Shown here: positions 16,391 through 25,091 of the stretch, piece by piece
Numbering within the stretch: the stretch's first letter is position 1
Layout of the letters: each line of letters begins with the position of its first letter
Assembly (NCBI RefSeq): GCF_013302895.1
Contig: NZ_VJOK01000001.1
Span: 350,769-414,768, forward strand
DNA: 64,000 nucleotides
Reading direction: 5' to 3'
Source of the DNA: Streptomyces albus subsp. chlorinus
GTDB taxonomy: Bacteria; Actinomycetota; Actinomycetes; Streptomycetales; Streptomycetaceae
Translations under genes and position numbers: made by a program
Notes under the pieces: model-generated
The model's input: the letters and a program-made list of their open reading frames with translations, nothing else
Told to the model about the DNA's origin: nothing
The model's database searches: none

Positions 16391-17398
16391 CTACGCGGTT
16401 CCGGTGTCCGGCCGGGTGGGGGCCGCCGCCTCGGCGTCCGCGAGCCTGCCGTGCAGCATCAGGTCCATCACCTTCAGGTACCGCTGCGTCCGAGGCCGGC
16501 CCAGCACGAAGGGGTTCGGTCCGTGCGGATCGTTCCGCAGCTGCTCCGCGCGCTGGAGGCCGTAGTCGTTGGGGTGGTTGGACAGTTCCACGTCCACCCA
16601 CGCCTCCCGCGTCCGGTCGCGGAAGGAGTCGAGGGAGGCCAGGTAGGTGCGCAGTTCGGCGGGCGTGGAAGGCGGGTTCACGCCGCCCCACAGCATGGCC
16701 GTATGGCGCCGGTGCCCCGCGTGGACGGGGAAGACCGGGGAGACGGTGCCCGGGGTGTGGCCCGGTGTGTGGTGCAGGCGGATGCTCGTACCGCCGAGCG
16801 TGAGCCGTTGGCCGTCCTGGATGTCCAGGTCCCGGACGGGGGCGCGGTCCGGGTCGGTGCGGGCGACCAGGTCCCAGTCGGCGGGTGCCATCATGACGCG
16901 TGCGCCGTAGCGGTCCGCGAGGTACCGGGCACCGCCGTAGTGGTCGTCGTGGCCGTGTGTGACGACGACGTACGCGAGCGTCTCCGGATCGGCTCCCAGC
17001 GTGCGCAGCCCCTGGACGATGATGTCCTCCGCCTCCCGCGCGGAGGTGAGCGCGTCGATCAGCACGATGCCGTCGTCGGTCAGCACGGCCATGGCGGAGA
17101 CCCAGCCGGCGCTCAGCAGGGCGAGGTCGTCGAAGAGCTTCAGCGGTTCCGGTGCGCGGGGGCGGGGGACCTCGCCGTTGCCCGGGGCCAGCGCCTTCAC
17201 GAGGGCCAGCAGCACCGGGTCGTCGCCGGCCAGCCGGCGGGCACGGTCGTAGTGGACCTGCCCGCCCGCCGGGGCGGCCGCCGCCGGGGCGAGGGGGAGC
17301 GAGCCGGCCCCCGCGGCGAGGGCGAGGCCGGCGAGCTGTCCGAAACGGCGCCTGGAGAGAGGGCCGGGCGTCGAACGAGGGCGGGGCGGAGGTGTCAT
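16391..17398 (-). CDS. Tat-exported metallo-beta-lactamase-fold hydrolase
   Basis: The 335-residue protein has an N-terminal twin-arginine signal (LSRRRFGQLAGLALAAGAG, then an Ala/Pro-rich cleavage region). The MBL fold follows, with the zinc motif THGHDDH, then LHHTPGHTPGTVSPVF. The HxHxDH and GHTPG spacing recalls subclass B3 beta-lactamases, but the second metal ligands cannot be confirmed by eye. Members hydrolyse lactams, lactones or phosphodiesters. GAGGAG lies eight bases before the ATG. It is downstream of, and on the same strand as, a second exported MBL gene, separated by 99 bp that contain GTGACGCG three times (17467-17490). Confidence 0.83.
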   Translation of the reverse strand: MTPPPRPRSTPGPLSRRRFGQLAGLALAAGAGSLPLAPAAAAPAGGQVHYDRARRLAGDDPVLLALVKALAPGNGEVPRPRAPEPLKLFDDLALLSAGWVSAMAVLTDDGIVLIDALTSAREAEDIIVQGLRTLGADPETLAYVVVTHGHDDHYGGARYLADRYGARVMMAPADWDLVARTDPDRAPVRDLDIQDGQRLTLGGTSIRLHHTPGHTPGTVSPVFPVHAGHRRHTAMLWGGVNPPSTPAELRTYLASLDSFRDRTREAWVDVELSNHPNDYGLQRAEQLRNDPHGPNPFVLGRPRTQRYLKVMDLMLHGRLADAEAAAPTRPDTGTA

Positions 17399-17497
17399 GG
17401 GGGTTCTCCTCGTTGCTTTTCGGGTGGGTGTGTGTGCGTGTGGGGGCTCGCGGCTTCGTGTTCCGGGTGACGCGGTGACGCGGTGACGCGGTGGCGC

Positions 17498-18610
17498 TCA
17501 GAGTTCGAACTGCTCCAGGTGCCGGGGATCGACGACGTGGCCGGCGGCTCCGACCACCTGCCGCAGCCGCTCGACCGCCTGGCGGTTCACCGTGCCGTGC
17601 ACGGCCGGGTCGTCCAGCGCCGTGACCATGTCGTCGTGGTGACTCGGCACGACGACGCGGGGCCGGCCGAGGGCGCTGACGGCGCGCTCGACGTAGTCGT
17701 GCACGGCCGCGTGCCCGCTGGCGCCCAGCACCAGGACGTCCGGGGCGGCGCCGGAGACCTCGCGGGCGGCGAAGTTGGCCGTCCCGCTCAGGAACATGAC
17801 GCTCAGCCGGTCGCCCACCGTCACCTGGTATCCCAGCGTGCCGCCCTCGACCAGGTCGCCCAGCGTGCGGGGCCGGGAAGGAGGTGCGGTCAGCGTGCCG
17901 TAGGGGTCGAACCCGTAGCCGCCCAGCTGGCTGTGCAGGCTGCGGAACACCTCGATGGTGTAGTCCGGACGCGGCCGCTTGCCGGACGGCTGGAGGGGGT
18001 GGCGCAGCACCTCGCCGCCGGAGACCACGACCAGGCGGTGCCCGCGCCCCTTGCCGGGGACGCCCATGGCGGTCAGCAGATGCAGATGCGTCTCGGCGCC
18101 GAGGACGTTGATCTCCTCGTCCCGCCAGCTCGGATGGTCGAGGAGGTACGGCACGTCGGCGAGGTGGTCCCAGTGGCCGTGGGTCAGCAGGACGAACTCG
18201 GGTGCTCCCTCGAGGTGTTCGCGCAGCACCCGGTCGATGATCCGGTGGTCCACCTCAAGCGCCCGCGTCATATCGCCCTTGCCGTCCGGTCCGGTGTAGG
18301 GCTGGCGGGTCAGATACGGGTCGACCAGCAGGCGGTGCCCGTCGAAGGCCAGCTCCCAGCCCGCGATCCCGAGCCAGCGCAACCGCACGCCGCTGCTGCC
18401 CCGGCGGCTGCGGCGTGCGGGGCGGGACGCGCTCGCCGGGGCGTCGGCGGAGGCCGCCGTCGCCGAGGTCGCGGACGCTCCCGTGACGCCGACGGCCCCG
18501 GCCGCCACGCTCGTCCGCAGCACGCTGCGGCGGCTGGGCAGGTGCTGAGCGGCTGCCGGCTGCTGAACGGCTGTCGGCTGCTGAGCGGCTGCGGGCTGCT
18601 GAGAGGGCAT
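17498..18610 (-). CDS. Tat-exported MBL-fold (UlaG-like) hydrolase
   Basis: The 370-residue product begins with a Gln/Ala/Pro repeat, then a Tat signal (LPSRRSVLRTSVAAGAVGV). The hydrolase domain reads RLRWLGIAGWELAFDGHRLLVDP, LLTHGHWDHLADVP and VVVPSHHDDM, the pattern of UlaG-type MBL proteins. AAGGAG sits well before the ATG at 18610, and a 21-residue upstream extension is unneeded. It diverges from a LysR gene across 146 bp that hold a perfect palindrome, so it is the probable LysR target. The substrate is unknown; the blaA/blaB-like neighbours suggest a beta-lactam or cell-wall link. Confidence 0.8.
   Translation of the reverse strand: MPSQQPAAAQQPTAVQQPAAAQHLPSRRSVLRTSVAAGAVGVTGASATSATAASADAPASASRPARRSRRGSSGVRLRWLGIAGWELAFDGHRLLVDPYLTRQPYTGPDGKGDMTRALEVDHRIIDRVLREHLEGAPEFVLLTHGHWDHLADVPYLLDHPSWRDEEINVLGAETHLHLLTAMGVPGKGRGHRLVVVSGGEVLRHPLQPSGKRPRPDYTIEVFRSLHSQLGGYGFDPYGTLTAPPSRPRTLGDLVEGGTLGYQVTVGDRLSVMFLSGTANFAAREVSGAAPDVLVLGASGHAAVHDYVERAVSALGRPRVVVPSHHDDMVTALDDPAVHGTVNRQAVERLRQVVGAAGHVVDPRHLEQFEL
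18543..18596 (-). repeat. 18-bp tandem repeat at the start of the MBL gene
   Basis: Three units of TGCTGAGCGGCTGCCGGC with one or two changes, plus a partial fourth, encode repeated Gln-Gln-Pro-Ala/Thr-Ala-Ala/Val before the Tat signal. Confidence 0.8.
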
Positions 18611-18699
18611 GGCGGAACTCCTTCGTGTCGTACGGGTTTCCCCTGCTGCCCGGGCCCGGGGGAAGGGAGTCAAGCGCCGGCGGCCAACCGATGTCGAAT

Positions 18700-18715
18700 A
18701 CGCTCTCGAGAGCGT
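18700..18715. promoter_or_regulatory. LysR operator palindrome in divergent promoter
   Basis: ACGCTCTCGAGAGCGT is a perfect 16-bp palindrome lying between the MBL gene and the LysR gene. It contains the LysR signature T-N11-A (T18699, A18711). It is the likely binding site of the adjacent LysR protein. Confidence 0.65.
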
Positions 18716-18756
18716 GCCGATTCGTTCGGCATATCACCGCAGACCATGGGGGGCGG

Positions 18757-19641
18757 ATGCTGACGGAGCGGCACCTGGAAATATTCGTCGCGCTCGCGGA
18801 GGAGGGGCACTTCGGCGACGCCGCGCAGCGCGTGGGCATCACCCAGCCGCCCCTCTCGCAGGCGCTGCGGCGGCTGGAGGCCCTGCTGGGGGTGCGGCTG
18901 TTCGACCGGGAACGCGGGGTCTCCCTCACCGAGGAGGGCGCCCTGCTCCTCCCCCACGCCCGCCGGGCCCTCACCGCGCTGTCCGAACTCCGGGAGACCG
19001 GCGCCAGGGAGCAGGCGGACGGTCAGCGCCTGCGACTCGGCCTGCCGCCCGAACTGCCGCCCCGCACCGGCGCGTCCGTCGCGGCCGCACCCGTGCGCGC
19101 CGGGGTCCGCGGCCGGGTCTCGGTGACGACCGCGCCGACGGCCACGCTGCTGACGGACGTCTCGGCGGGACGGCTCGACCTGGCCGTCGTCCGTCACCCC
19201 GCCGTCCTGCACGGGCTGGCCGCGGGTCCGGTGACGCTGCTGCCGACCTGGCTGTTGACGCCCGAGGAGATGGACGAGATCCCGCCCGGGAAGCTGTTGC
19301 CGTACGCCGTCCGGTCACGCGCCGAAGCACCCGCCGCGCACGACCTGTTCCTGGACACGCTCGCCGGCCGGGGGCGCCGGGTGGAGACGGTGGTGGTCTC
19401 GGACGAGCGCGCCGGGCTGGCCCTCGTCGCCGCCGGCCAGGCCGTGCTCGTCACGGCCGACGAGACGCTCACCGCCGACGGCGTCACCCGCCGGCCGACC
19501 GCCGACCCGGCGCTCCCGCTGCGGCTGCGGGTGGTGTGGGACGCCCGGCGGCTGGCCGCGGCGGACGCGGACGAAGCGGCGGAAGCCCTGATCGACGCGC
19601 TGGCCGCGGCCCGCCGCCCGGCCGGGAAGGGGACCCGGTGA
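18757..19641 (+). CDS. LysR-family regulator, BlaA/AmpR-like
   Basis: The 294-residue product has an N-terminal winged helix (LTERHLEIFVALAEEGHFGDAA, then PPLSQALRRLEALLGVRLFDR) and a periplasmic-binding-type co-inducer domain. The ATG at 18757 is preceded by a G-rich GGGGGGCGG. Its stop overlaps the next gene by four bases. In Streptomyces cacaoi, a LysR gene (blaA) lies in an operon with blaB and diverges from the beta-lactamase gene blaL. The arrangement here is the same except that the divergent gene is an MBL-fold hydrolase. I infer a regulator of that gene, with the palindrome at 18700-18715 as its site. Confidence 0.82.
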   Translation: MLTERHLEIFVALAEEGHFGDAAQRVGITQPPLSQALRRLEALLGVRLFDRERGVSLTEEGALLLPHARRALTALSELRETGAREQADGQRLRLGLPPELPPRTGASVAAAPVRAGVRGRVSVTTAPTATLLTDVSAGRLDLAVVRHPAVLHGLAAGPVTLLPTWLLTPEEMDEIPPGKLLPYAVRSRAEAPAAHDLFLDTLAGRGRRVETVVVSDERAGLALVAAGQAVLVTADETLTADGVTRRPTADPALPLRLRVVWDARRLAAADADEAAEALIDALAAARRPAGKGTR

Positions 19642-20543
19642 ACGCGGCGCCCGGCAGCGGCATCGAGCGCACCCTGCGCGAGATGTTCGACGACGCGGGG
19701 GTGCGCGGCTGGCTCCACGTGGCCGACCTGCACCGGCCCGGGGCACGCGTCACCGTCGACGCCGACGAGAGCGCGCTGATGGGCTCCGTCTACAAGATGC
19801 CGCTGATGGTCGCCTTCTGCCGCCAGGTCGACGCGGGCGTGCTCGACCCCCGGCAGCGCGTCACCCTTTCCCCCGAGGACCGGCTGCCGGGCCCCACCGG
19901 CATCTCGCAGTTGCGGGACGAGGTGACGATGTCCCTGCGCGACCTCGTCGTCATGATGATGACCATCTCCGACAACGCGGCGGCCGACGCGGTGCTGCAC
20001 CAGGTGGGTGCCGCGGCGGTCGACGAGACCTGCCGGGCCCTCGGCCTCTTCCGCACCCACCTCAACGACGGCATCGCGGGCACCCTCGCACGGCTGGTGG
20101 CGGAGACCGGCGCGGAGACGGTGGACGCGGCACTCGCACGGATCACCGACAACGACAGGGCCGTGCCACCGGGCGTCTACGACCCGGCCTGGGCGACCGC
20201 GACCACCCCTGCGGAGATGGCACGGCTGCTGCGCGCCATCTGGCTGGACGAGGCCGCCTCCCCCGAGAGCTGCGCCTTCATCCGCCGCACGATGGCACGC
20301 CAGCCCTGGCAGCACCGGCTCGCTGCGGGCTTCCCCTACGACGAGGTCGCGGTCTACGGGAAGACCGGGACGTTCGGCGTCATGCGGCACGAGGCGGGAA
20401 TCGTCGAGCTGGCCGACGGCCGCGCGTACACGGCCGTCGTCTTCACCCAGGCCGCCCGTGCCGACCGCCGGCTGCCCCGCGCCGACGCGGTCATCGGCGC
20501 CACGGCCCGCGCGGCCGTCGAACACCTGAGGAGCCAGGAGTAA
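19638..20543 (+). CDS. Signal-less penicillin-recognising serine protein, BlaB-like
   Basis: The 301-residue product starts at GTG overlapping the LysR stop. It has the three active-site motifs of serine penicillin-recognising enzymes: SVYK (Ser50, Lys53), SDN (111-113) and KTG near residue 235. It lacks a signal peptide, so it stays in the cytoplasm, and I find no ExxLN omega-loop glutamate, so it is unlikely to be an efficient beta-lactamase. This matches BlaB of S. cacaoi, a cytoplasmic accessory of the BlaA activator. The probable role is sensing or modulating induction by beta-lactam or muropeptide. A plain class A-like hydrolase is the alternative. Confidence 0.8.
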   Translation: MNAAPGSGIERTLREMFDDAGVRGWLHVADLHRPGARVTVDADESALMGSVYKMPLMVAFCRQVDAGVLDPRQRVTLSPEDRLPGPTGISQLRDEVTMSLRDLVVMMMTISDNAAADAVLHQVGAAAVDETCRALGLFRTHLNDGIAGTLARLVAETGAETVDAALARITDNDRAVPPGVYDPAWATATTPAEMARLLRAIWLDEAASPESCAFIRRTMARQPWQHRLAAGFPYDEVAVYGKTGTFGVMRHEAGIVELADGRAYTAVVFTQAARADRRLPRADAVIGATARAAVEHLRSQE

Positions 20544-20900
20544 CCGCCCCGCCGGGTTCCCGGGCACCACAGGTTTCCCGGCGGCGGCCACCACGCGTCC
20601 GGCTCCCGGTGAGCGGAGTCCGCGTACCTCCTGTGACCCGCTCGGCCGCACCTGTCGCCTGGGCACCTGGACTCCCATGGGCACCTGGGCTCCCATGGGC
20701 GCCTGGATTCCTACGGGCGCCAGGACCGACACATGCGCCGCGCGCCGGCCGAGCAGACGCTGAGCGGGCCGGGCTCGTGCGCCGCGACGGCCGTCGTTCC
20801 GATACGCGTCCGCGGTGACATCGGGCGACACGCGTGGGCGGGCGTCCCGCCCGGTCCGGGTGGGACGCATCGGGAGCGCGACAGCCCTGGTGCCCGAGCC
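20544..20900. repeat. Intergenic stretch with 18-bp minisatellite
   Basis: No gene is supported here. From 20661 to 20714 there are three copies of an 18-bp unit (GGGCACCTGGACTCCCAT, then GGGCACCTGGGCTCCCAT, then GGGCGCCTGGATTCCTAC) and the start of a fourth. Confidence 0.7.
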
Positions 20901-21823
20901 CTAGTACCCGCCGCCGAAACCGCAGCTGAAGCCGCCACCGCTGTGTCCGCTGCCGAAGTCCCCGCCGATGCCGCCGTAATCGCCGCCCGAGTGGCCGTGC
21001 CCGTGGCCCGGGCGGGACGAGGGGGACGAGGGCGGGGGAAGCTCCTCGGGCGGCCGCCGGCGGCGGCCGGTGACCTCGGCCCACCACTGCTCGAACCGCA
21101 CCGGGTCCTCCGGCGTCGAACATGCGCGGATCACGCTCTCGCGGGCGGCCTTCTCCCACCGGACGCGGGTGAGTCGCGCGGGCCCCTCCCCTTTCCCGAG
21201 TTCCTCCAGTTCGTTCGCCAGGGCGTAGGCGTTCAAAGGGTCGGCGGACCGCCTTGAGGCGGTCGGCAGCGGCTGTGCGGGGTGTACGTCGTGGCGGTGG
21301 ACGAGCGCGGTCGTGCCGTCTTCGCCGACCAGCATCCAGCCCCATACCGCCCGGGACGCCGGCGTGTGGCACCGCTTCCCGCGCGCCAGTCCCACCCGCT
21401 CCCGCTCCTTCCGCCTGGCCTCCTCGGCCGCCCAGAGACGTTCACGGTTCCCCGTTCCCGGCGCGCCTCTTCCTCCGCGAGGACGAGACGGCGCCTGATC
21501 TCCGCCCGCACCGGCGCACAGCGCTCCTCGGCGGCGGCCACGACCCCCCGGAAGCGCTCGGCGGCGCGTTCCTTCCGCCGCCGCGCCCCGGGCAGGCGAC
21601 GGCCCACGCCTCGCCGGGTGACGGCGTGGTACGCGTCCTCCGCCTCCCGCACCGCGCGGCGGAACCGCTCGCCCGCCGCCCGCCACTCGTCGCGTTCGGC
21701 CGCGGTCCCCCGGACGGCGTTCCAGCCGAGCATGCCGCCTTGCCGGGCTCCGACCGGATGGAAGGAGCACCCGGTCCGCCCCAGCGGCTCCGGGTAGAAC
21801 GTCAGCTCCCCCACCTCGATCAC
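20901..21823 (-). pseudogene. Hypothetical protein with glycine-rich tail, frameshifted
   Basis: The N-terminal part reads VIEVGELTFYPEPLGRTGC, then a charged helical region (EDAYHAVTRRGVGRRLPG, then RRRLVLAEEEARRER). At a G4 tract (21450-21453) the biased frame moves. It continues NRERLWAAEEARRKERER, then VWGWMLVGEDGTTALVHRH, and ends in a Gly/His-rich tail (GGIGGDFGSGHSGGGFSCG). One added G gives one continuous protein of about 300 residues. The start is uncertain (GTG at 21823 or 21850). I do not recognise the family; coiled helices plus a Gly-rich tail suggest a structural or surface-associated role, but that is weak inference. Confidence 0.6.
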
Positions 21824-21894
21824 GCTCTGCCGTTCCCGCTCACCGGCCACGGCGCGACCACCCCCCGGCGTCCAGCATCCACCGGTCTGCGCGT

Positions 21895-21907
21895 GGGGGG
21901 GGGGGGG
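21895..21907. repeat. G13 homopolymer
   Basis: Thirteen consecutive G lie in the non-coding stretch upstream of the glycine-rich gene. It is the longest homopolymer I see in the window. Confidence 0.9.
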
Positions 21908-21980
21908 AGAGAGACGGGCGGACCGCACCGGTCGGGTGTGCGCACGCGGCGGGGGCTCGTGCACCACGCATTTGTGCCGC

Positions 21981-22028
21981 TCAGCACTCGTGACGGTCAG
22001 CACTCATGACGATCAGCACTCGTGCCGC
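21981..22028. repeat. Three tandem 16-bp repeats at the end of an MFS gene
   Basis: Units TCAGCACTCGTGACGG, TCAGCACTCATGACGA and TCAGCACTCGTGCCGC start at 21981, 21997 and 22013. On the minus strand each encodes Arg/Gly-His-Glu-Cys followed by TGA. Because 16 is not a multiple of three, the copies place a stop in each of the three frames. Confidence 0.85.
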
Positions 22029-23239
22029 CCATCCGAAGTGCGCACCGTTGACGTCATGTCGCCGCGTCCTCCCCTCCGGCCACCAGGCGGCACCATCAAG
22101 TGGCGGGCGAGGGCCAGGGACCCGAGCAGTGCCAGGAGTGCGCACACGCCCCACCACCCCGCCTGGCCCCAGGCGCGTACCCCGAGCCAGGAGCCGGCGC
22201 TGCCGCCCAGGTAGGCGCAGGTCATGTAGGCGGTGTTGAGCCTGCTGCGGGCGTCGGCACACAGGGCGTAGACCCGGGCCTTGTTGGCGACCATGCCCGA
22301 CTGCATGGCGACATCGAGCAGCAGCGTCCCGACGACCAGGGCGACCAGTCCGGGTACGTCGCCCAGGGCACCCGCGACGAGGATCGCGGCCGAGACGAGA
22401 ACGGCGACCATGGAGGCCAGGTTCACGGGGCCGGGGCCGTGGCGGTCCACCAGGCGGCCCACCAGCGGGGTGCACAGCATGGTCGCGCCGCCGACGAGGG
22501 CGAGGAGCCCGACGGCTTGGGCGCCCATACCGTAGGCCGGGCCGGAGAGGAGGAGCGCCAGGCAGGTCCACACGGCGGAGAACCCGGCGAAGACGGTCGC
22601 CTGGTAGAAGCAGGAGCGGCGCAGGCCCGGCTCGGTGCGCAGCAGCCGCAGCGTATCGGCCAGCAGCGCCCGGTAGGGCTGACGCGAGGGCGGGGCGACA
22701 GCGGGCACGGCGCGGGCCAGTACGCCCGCGAGCAGCAGGGTCACCGCCGCGGCCACCAGGTAGGGGGCTCGCCACCCCAGCCGTTCCCCGAGTGTTCCGC
22801 TGAAGGCGCGGGCCAGCAGCATGCCCCCGGTCGACCCGCTCAGGAGAGTGCCGAGGACCGCTCCGCGACGGTCGGAGGCCACCAGCCCGGCCGCCATCGG
22901 GCCGACGACCTGCGCGGCCACGGTGGTGAGGCCGACGAGTGCGCCGGCGGTGACGAGGAAGGGCAGGCCGGGGGCGCAGCCCGCGCCGAGCAGGCCCAGT
23001 CCGGTCAGGGTGAGCAGCGTGACGAGGAACCGCCGGTGCGGCAGCCGGTCACCGAGCGGCACCAGCAGGAAGATCCCGGCCGTGTAGCCGGCTTGAGTGG
23101 CGGTCACGGCCAGGGAGGCCGCGTCGGGGGACGTGTGCAGTCCCTCGGCGGCCAAGGGGACGATCGCCTGCGGGAAGTAGAGGTTGCCCACGGCCACGGC
23201 GCAGGTCACGGCCAGGAGCAGCGTCATGCGTGGGCTCAT
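22013..23239 (-). CDS. MFS drug/sugar efflux transporter (DHA1-like)
   Basis: The 408-residue protein has twelve hydrophobic segments. Motifs are NLYFPQAIVPLAAEGL in helix 1, FLLVPLGDRLPHRRFLV (motif A) and LSGSTGGMLLARAFSGTLGE. It is an exporter by family. The ATG at 23239 overlaps the SDR stop (ATGA); an in-frame ATG at 23227 is possible. The last four codons fall inside the 16-bp repeat array. The divergent DUF5937-ArsR gene (23808) is the expected local regulator, a pairing common in Streptomyces. Confidence 0.85.
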   Translation of the reverse strand: MSPRMTLLLAVTCAVAVGNLYFPQAIVPLAAEGLHTSPDAASLAVTATQAGYTAGIFLLVPLGDRLPHRRFLVTLLTLTGLGLLGAGCAPGLPFLVTAGALVGLTTVAAQVVGPMAAGLVASDRRGAVLGTLLSGSTGGMLLARAFSGTLGERLGWRAPYLVAAAVTLLLAGVLARAVPAVAPPSRQPYRALLADTLRLLRTEPGLRRSCFYQATVFAGFSAVWTCLALLLSGPAYGMGAQAVGLLALVGGATMLCTPLVGRLVDRHGPGPVNLASMVAVLVSAAILVAGALGDVPGLVALVVGTLLLDVAMQSGMVANKARVYALCADARSRLNTAYMTCAYLGGSAGSWLGVRAWGQAGWWGVCALLALLGSLALARHLMVPPGGRRGGRGDMTSTVRTSDGRHEC

Positions 23240-23751
23240 CCCCGGCCCACCGGCCCGTCGGCGACGTGGACGACTTGCCCGGAGACGAAGCCCGCCTCCG
23301 GGCTCACCGGGAAGGACGCCGTGTGCGCGACGTCCTCCGGCCCGCCCACCCGGCCGGCCGGGATCGACCGCGCCGCGCCGCGCCGGAACTCCTCGGACTC
23401 GCCGCCGAGGCGCCGGACGGATCGCTGTGCGGTCCTCGCGACCAGCCCGGCACGAGCGCCGATGCCCGCGTTGCCGGCCAGGACCGTCCAAGGCCCCAGC
23501 TCGTCCGCGACCCGTGCGACGGCTGCCGTCACCGAGGCTTCGTCCCAAACGTCAGCGGCGACGGCTGCCGCTACTCCCCCGGCGCCGGTGATGGCCGCCA
23601 CGGTGTCGGCGCGGTCCGCCCCGTCCAGGTCGGTCGCCCCGACCGCCAACCCGTCGTGTGCCGGCCGTCGGGCCACCGCTGCGCCGATACCGCGTGCGGC
23701 ACCGGCGACGAGGGCCGGTCTTCGTCCGTGCGCGATGTCCGTGTGCGTCAT
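23236..23751 (-). pseudogene. FabG-like SDR with catalytic core deleted
   Basis: Only 171 residues remain of a protein normally near 250. The N terminus is family-like (ALVAGAARGIGAAVARR, then VLAGNAGIGA), and so is the C terminus (RSIPAGRVGGPEDVAHTASF, then EAGFVSGQVVHVADGP). The stretch between, which should hold the catalytic Ser and YxxxK, is missing: about 75-80 residues jump from NAGIGARAGLV to RTAQRSVRRLG. The frame stays open and the ATGA coupling to the MFS gene is intact, so the short product may be translated, but it cannot be an active oxidoreductase. Confidence 0.75.
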
Positions 23752-23807
23752 GCGGGGAAGTTCACGGCATCGGTACCGCCCCGCCAATCGATGTAGCGTA
23801 CGGCTTA

Positions 23808-24848
23808 ATGATCAGCTTTGTGCTCGGTGTCGAGGACCTCGCGGACACGCGCTTCGCCGTCTCGCCCCTGGCCGAAACCGTGCTCAGCCTCAGGGTGTTG
23901 CGGGAGCCGGGCCTGTCCGCGCTGCACCTGCCGTGGCGCAGGTCCGTCCTCGGCAAACTGGAGACCCTTGGCACCCTCGACACCGGCCTGCTGCTGTCAC
24001 TGGTCGCGCGGAGGCGCACCCTCCCCGACTTCCTGACCCCGCGGCCCGGCGGTTTCTCACCGGCGTTCGGCGAGGAACTGGCCGTCGTCCGGCGGACCCG
24101 GCCCGACGCGGTCCGCCGCGATCTGGTGGCCGCGCACGCACCGGACCCGCTGCCGCCGGCGCTGCGCGACGCCGCCACGGGCGAGGACGCTGCCGTCGTC
24201 CGCCTCCGCGACGACATCTGCGACGTGCTGCGGCAGTACTGGGAGACAGCTCTGGAGCCGCTATGGCCCCGGATACGACTGGTACTGGAAGCCGACATGA
24301 CCTATCGGGCCCGCCAACTGGCCCTGGGCGGCGCTCGGCTGCTGTTCGCGGATATGCATCCCGACCTGCGCTGGAAGGACGGCGTCCTGCACATCGACAA
24401 GATGATCAGCCATTTCCGCACCACCGCGGCCGGCCGGGGACTGCTGCTGGTGCCGTCCGTGTTCGCCCACAAGCCGGCGCCACCCGTCAGCGCCGAGGAA
24501 CCGCCCTCGCTCGTCTACCCCAGCCGTGGAGTGGCCACGTTGTGGGCACCTGCACCGACGGCGGACGCGGCCGCCCTGGCATCGCTCGTGGGCGCACCTC
24601 GGGCACGACTGCTCGCCCTGCTCGATGAGCCGCTGCCCACGGTGGAACTCGCACGCCGTCTCAGAGTCACCCCGAGCGCCGTCTCCCAGCAGCTGCGCGT
24701 ACTCCACGCGACGGGGCTCGTCACCCGGGCACGCGACGGACGGCAGGTCCTGTACCGGCGCAGCGAACTCGGCGACCGGCTCACGGGCTCGCACGGGGCG
24801 CCCGAGGCGCGCGGGTCCCACGGGTCCCACCGCGAGGCGACGGACTGA
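23808..24848 (+). CDS. ArsR-type regulator with DUF5937-like N-terminal domain
   Basis: The 346-residue product has a long N-terminal domain (MISFVLGVEDLADTRFAVSP, then RPRIRLVLEADMTYRARQLA-like text near residue 165) typical of DUF5937 regulators. The C-terminal winged helix is of ArsR type (LLALLDEPLPTVELARRL, then TPSAVSQQLRVLHATGLVTR). TAGCGT lies nine bases before the ATG and no Shine-Dalgarno site is visible, so the mRNA is likely leaderless. It diverges from the SDR-MFS unit across 56 bp and is the probable repressor of that exporter. Confidence 0.85.
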   Translation: MISFVLGVEDLADTRFAVSPLAETVLSLRVLREPGLSALHLPWRRSVLGKLETLGTLDTGLLLSLVARRRTLPDFLTPRPGGFSPAFGEELAVVRRTRPDAVRRDLVAAHAPDPLPPALRDAATGEDAAVVRLRDDICDVLRQYWETALEPLWPRIRLVLEADMTYRARQLALGGARLLFADMHPDLRWKDGVLHIDKMISHFRTTAAGRGLLLVPSVFAHKPAPPVSAEEPPSLVYPSRGVATLWAPAPTADAAALASLVGAPRARLLALLDEPLPTVELARRLRVTPSAVSQQLRVLHATGLVTRARDGRQVLYRRSELGDRLTGSHGAPEARGSHGSHREATD

Positions 24849-25091
24849 GACCGGCGGCGAGCACGGCCGGTCCGCGCGACCACACACCCGCGTCGCGGTG
24901 CGTCGCCGGCACCACGCGGGACAGGGCACCGAGTGCGGGCACAGCGGCCGGAGCCCGGGGGTGTCCCCGCTCGGGGACGTGCGCCGGGACACCAGTACGG
25001 CGATAGGGCAAGCGCACCGCTGGCGACGGCGGCCGGTGCCGCCACGCTGGTGTCGCTGGTGGGCTCCTCCATGCCGTGAGGCCGGCGGGCG

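Noticed and set aside
21895..21907. Phase-variable promoter tract
   Set aside because: The G13 run is not placed between a -35 and -10, and the adjacent gene is itself broken, so a switching role is unsupported.
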